A DNA stretch of 23,666 nucleotides from JARIHC01 sp035692985. Its GTDB lineage: Bacteria > Patescibacteriota > Saccharimonadia > Saccharimonadales > UBA4665. A model generated the notes under the pieces. The model saw nothing but the letters and a program-made list of their open reading frames with translations, did no database searches and was not told the DNA's origin. The DNA lies in the NCBI GenBank assembly GCA_035692985.1, contig DASSHG010000002.1:1-23666 (forward strand), given 5' to 3'. Position numbers and translations under genes: made by a program. Positions 21,402 through 23,666 of the stretch are shown here, piece after piece (within the stretch, counting starts at the first letter, position 1; the number at the start of each line of letters is the position of its first letter).

Positions 21402-21797
21402 ATGGATAAGGGCAGAATAGTTCATTTTGAGGATGATGCTAATCTACGAGGCATGATCGGCCGGAACATTGGCATATTCTCCGATTCTCATGAAATTGTC
21501 GAAAGCGCTGGTGATTTGTCAGGTGCTTTAGAGACTGTAGACCGTATGCACGCTGGTGAAGTAGATGTCAACGTTGTGTTGCTAGATGGTAATTTAGACG
21601 GTGGGGTTGGGGGTAGTGACGCAATTATAATCTCGAAACGTATACGTGAACTGGGCTTACCTGTAAGAATTATAGGTATGAGCAGCCAATCCTTGGTAGA
21701 ATTGGGTGCCGAAGTTGATACCGAGCTTAACAAAAACGAGTTCAGCGGCCCTAAATTAATTGAAATCATAGATCAATTAGAAGAACCAGTTGTTTAA
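21402..21797 (+). CDS. Single-domain response regulator (CheY/Spo0F-like receiver)
   Basis: This 131-residue protein is a lone receiver domain. The acidic pocket is Asp11/Asp12 (in FEDD), the phosphoacceptor is Asp62 (VVLLDGNLDG), the conserved Ser/Thr is Ser94 (IIGMSS) and the conserved Lys is Lys111 (LNKNE), so phosphorylation should be possible. There is no output domain and no histidine kinase in the window, so it may act by protein contact or as a phosphorelay intermediate. I start it at 21402 because the promoter -10 lies 8 nt upstream. In-frame ATGs at 21333 and 21396 would lie before or at the edge of the transcript. The mRNA is probably leaderless. It precedes the ileS T-box leader, which has its own promoter. 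Confidence 0.85.
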   Translation: MDKGRIVHFEDDANLRGMIGRNIGIFSDSHEIVESAGDLSGALETVDRMHAGEVDVNVVLLDGNLDGGVGGSDAIIISKRIRELGLPVRIIGMSSQSLVELGAEVDTELNKNEFSGPKLIEIIDQLEEPVV

Positions 21798-21801
21798 GTA
21801 G

Positions 21802-21830
21802 CTTTACTGCCGAAACAAAAACCCCTATAA
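21802..21830 (+). promoter_or_regulatory. Promoter of the ileS T-box leader
   Basis: TTTACT (21802-21807), a 17-nt spacer and TATAAT (21825-21830). The -35 and spacing match those of the S1 promoter. The predicted start is near 21837, only about 30 nt before the specifier codon. Confidence 0.75.
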
Positions 21831-21836
21831 TAGAAA

Positions 21837-22004
21837 TGTAATTTGATAAATCCGTCAGAGCGGCTATCAACCGCGAAGAGTGAGAAGAAAAGCTGGAAGG
21901 CCAAGTAGAACTTGCCGGGCAGGCCCGTAACAGCCTTAATTAAGTCCCACAAGCAGGATGGTACCGTTCGCTTAAAGCGAGCTCCTGCGCGACAGGGGCT
22001 TTTT
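21837..22004 (+). promoter_or_regulatory. T-box riboswitch (tRNA-Ile sensing) of ileS
   Basis: The leader senses uncharged tRNA-Ile. A very short Stem I, GCGG (21860-21863) with CCGC (21871-21874), presents the specifier ATC (21866-21868) in its 7-nt terminal loop. A complex middle region follows, with GCTG (21892-21895) pairing CAGC (21931-21934). The T-box proper is GGATGGTACCG: TGGTACC (21959-21965) forms the bulge of an antiterminator whose stems are GCAGGA (21953-21958) with TCCTGC (21983-21988) and GTTCGC (21966-21971) with GCGAGC (21977-21982). TGGT matches the ACCA end of tRNA-Ile. The 3' antiterminator strand is shared with the terminator that follows. The ultra-short Stem I resembles those known for actinobacterial ileS, but here the switch appears to be transcriptional. 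Confidence 0.85.
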
Positions 22005-22011
22005 ATTTTTT
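21980..22011 (+). terminator. T-box terminator before ileS
   Basis: AGCTCCTG (21980-21987) pairs with CAGGGGCT (21993-22000) around loop CGCGA, followed by TTTTATTTTTT. It competes with the antiterminator and ends 1 nt before the ribosome-binding site of ileS. Confidence 0.85.
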
Positions 22012-22026
22012 AAAGGAGCGAAAAAC

Positions 22027-23666
22027 GTGCCCAAGAAACACTTCTTAGCCGAGATCGAAGAGCAGCTGCTCAAGCAGTGGCAAAACGAGCATACCTTTGA
22101 AAAAAGCCTGCAAAACAGGAAAGACGGCAAAACTTTCAGCTTCTACGATGGGCCGCCGTTCGCCAACGGCACGCCCCACTACGGCCACCTCTTGCAGACC
22201 ACCATCAAAGACACTGTCACGCGTTACAAAACTATGCGCGGCTACTACGTGCCGCGGCGCGTCGGCTGGGATACGCACGGCCTGCCGGTAGAGTACGCTA
22301 TCGAAAAAGAACATGGCTTCAAGGGCAAACAGGACATCATCGAGTACGGCATAGACAAGTTCAATGCTGAGTGCCGGGCCTCCGTTTTCAAGTACAAAGA
22401 TATCTGGGAGGCGATGTTCCACCGCGTTGGCCGCTGGGCCGATTATGAAAACACCTACGCCACACTCGATGAGAGCTATATAGAAAGCGTCTGGAACGTC
22501 TTCAAGACAATCCACGACAAAGGGCTGGTCTACAAGGATTTCCGCAGTGCGCCGTATTGTCCGCGCTGCGCCACGCCTCTCAGCAACTTTGAGCTCAACC
22601 AAGGCTACCAGGATGACGTTGAAGATCCTAGTCTCTACGTAAAGTTCAAATTAACAGATGAAGACGCCTACCTGCTAGGCTGGACGACGACGCCGTGGAG
22701 CTTGCCCGGCAACGCCGCTATCGCCGTAAAGCCGGACGCCGAATATGTTTATGTGGAGCTGAAAGACGATGAAGGCCGGGCCGAAACGGTGGTTGTAGCC
22801 CGTGCTCGTTTGGAGGCGCTAAATGTTGAAACCTATCACATTACCAAGGAGTTAATGGGCAAAGATTTGGTGGGGAAGAGCTACGAGCCGCTGTTTAAAC
22901 TTACCAACCTCGATAACAATGACAACCTTTACAAAGTTTGGCCGGCGGACTTTGTAAGCACTGAAGACGGCTCCGGGGTATTGCATGTCGCGCCAGCTTT
23001 CGGCGAGGACGATTTGATGCTTGGCCGTCAGCACGATCTGCCAGTGCTCAAAACTATCGACGAAAACGGCCACGTGGTGAGCGACGCCGGCTTGCCGGAG
23101 GAGCTCGCCGGCAAATTCTTCAAATCGGCCGACAAGCCAATCATAGCTTATCTAGCACGGCAGGGGAGCGTCTACGCCGCCGAGACCATCAAGCACACTT
23201 ATCCGTTCTGCTGGCGCTGCGACACGCCGCTGCTGTACTACGCTACCGATTCGTGGCTGGTTAAGGTCACCGCCGTTAAAGACAATCTGGTTAAGAACAA
23301 CAATCAGATTAACTGGGTGCCGGAGCACATTAGGGAAGGGCGTTTCGGCAACTGGCTGGAGCACGCCCGCGACTGGGCCATCAGCCGCAACCGTTTCTGG
23401 GGCGCACCGCTGCCGGTCTGGGTGACCGAAGACGGCGAAGTGACTGTTATCGGCAGTGTCGAAGAGCTTAAAAAGCGTGCTATCGACCCCAGTAAAATTG
23501 GCGACTTACACCGTCCATTCATCGACGATGTGGAGATCAAAACCGATTCCGGCAAGACTGCCCGCCGCATCCCGGAAGTCTTCGACTGCTGGTTCGAGAG
23601 CGGCTCGATGCCGTATGCCCAGGGGGGCGAACAGCCTTTCCCGGCTGATTTCATCGCCGAGGCCAT
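22027..23666 (+). CDS. ileS: Isoleucyl-tRNA synthetase (partial, runs off the window)
   Basis: The first 546 codons of a class I synthetase that charges tRNA-Ile. The HIGH motif is HYGH (51-54) within FYDGPPFANGTPHYGH, and GWDTHGLPVE follows at about residues 84-93. CPRC, the CP1 editing domain entry GWTTTPWSLPGN, CWRC, and the RDWAISRNRFWG segment are also visible. The KMSKS loop and C-terminus lie beyond the end. HYGH with DTHGLPVE is the pattern of the eukaryote-like type 2 enzymes, which are often less sensitive to mupirocin, rather than the E. coli-like type 1 (HIGH, DCHGLPIE). The start is GTG at 22027 with AAAGGAG (22012-22018) 8 nt before it. It is controlled by the T-box leader. Confidence 0.96.
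   Translation, partial: MPKKHFLAEIEEQLLKQWQNEHTFEKSLQNRKDGKTFSFYDGPPFANGTPHYGHLLQTTIKDTVTRYKTMRGYYVPRRVGWDTHGLPVEYAIEKEHGFKGKQDIIEYGIDKFNAECRASVFKYKDIWEAMFHRVGRWADYENTYATLDESYIESVWNVFKTIHDKGLVYKDFRSAPYCPRCATPLSNFELNQGYQDDVEDPSLYVKFKLTDEDAYLLGWTTTPWSLPGNAAIAVKPDAEYVYVELKDDEGRAETVVVARARLEALNVETYHITKELMGKDLVGKSYEPLFKLTNLDNNDNLYKVWPADFVSTEDGSGVLHVAPAFGEDDLMLGRQHDLPVLKTIDENGHVVSDAGLPEELAGKFFKSADKPIIAYLARQGSVYAAETIKHTYPFCWRCDTPLLYYATDSWLVKVTAVKDNLVKNNNQINWVPEHIREGRFGNWLEHARDWAISRNRFWGAPLPVWVTEDGEVTVIGSVEELKKRAIDPSKIGDLHRPFIDDVEIKTDSGKTARRIPEVFDCWFESGSMPYAQGGEQPFPADFIAEA

Overview
The window looks like a chromosomal segment from a Candidate Phyla Radiation (Patescibacteria) bacterium, most probably Saccharibacteria (TM7) or a close relative. 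This is inferred from gene content, since no search was possible. The clues are a short IF-2, a four-domain S1, a DUF5663-type protein with a Pro/Gln tail, a lone class II ribonucleotide reductase next to NrdR, a eukaryote-like IleRS, and compact gene packing. UGA is used as a normal stop (ends of the S1, ftsA and map genes), which argues against the UGA=Gly code of Gracilibacteria/Absconditabacteria. No mobile element, CRISPR array or prophage was seen. This is core chromosome with a small unexplained island near 20 kb.

Layout: 1-780 holds the 3' end of 23S rRNA, 5S rRNA and a terminator. 782-3356 holds a PP2C-like phosphatase, a KGG-repeat stress protein behind a leader with its own terminator, an HExxH/zinc-ribbon protein and a ROK sugar kinase. 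3514-7330 reads forward: a ribbon-helix-helix-like regulator, ribosomal protein S1, IF-2 and a DUF5663-type protein. 7338-10826 reads backward as priA-def-fmt. 10921-13230 holds a winged-helix regulator and then rpsU-yqeY-adk-map. 13351-13443 is a type II tRNA on the minus strand. 13597-16438 is ftsA and ftsZ, each with a promoter. 16593-19970 is nrdR-nrdJ. 19967-20711 (minus) is a two-gene operon of unknown small proteins behind what looks like a complete leader-peptide attenuator. 20739-21797 holds a cysteine-less thioredoxin-fold protein, a second type II tRNA and a single-domain response regulator. From 21802 a T-box leader precedes ileS, which runs off the end.

How it fits together: most genes serve translation (rRNA, S1, IF-2, bS21, Fmt, Def, Map, tRNAs, IleRS), division (FtsA/FtsZ), and replication or nucleotide supply (PriA, NrdJ, Adk). 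Two leaders read amino-acid supply: an isoleucine T-box before ileS, and a Leu-codon-rich leader peptide with mutually exclusive hairpins before the unknown gene pair. Such sensors would suit an auxotrophic, host-dependent cell (inference).

Several promoters put the start codon at the predicted transcription start (PP2C, rpsU, the thioredoxin-fold gene, the response regulator, the leader peptide), suggesting common leaderless mRNAs. The two tRNA genes are odd: both seem to carry a CAG (Leu) anticodon on serine-like bodies with G73, and one has C instead of the near-universal U33.
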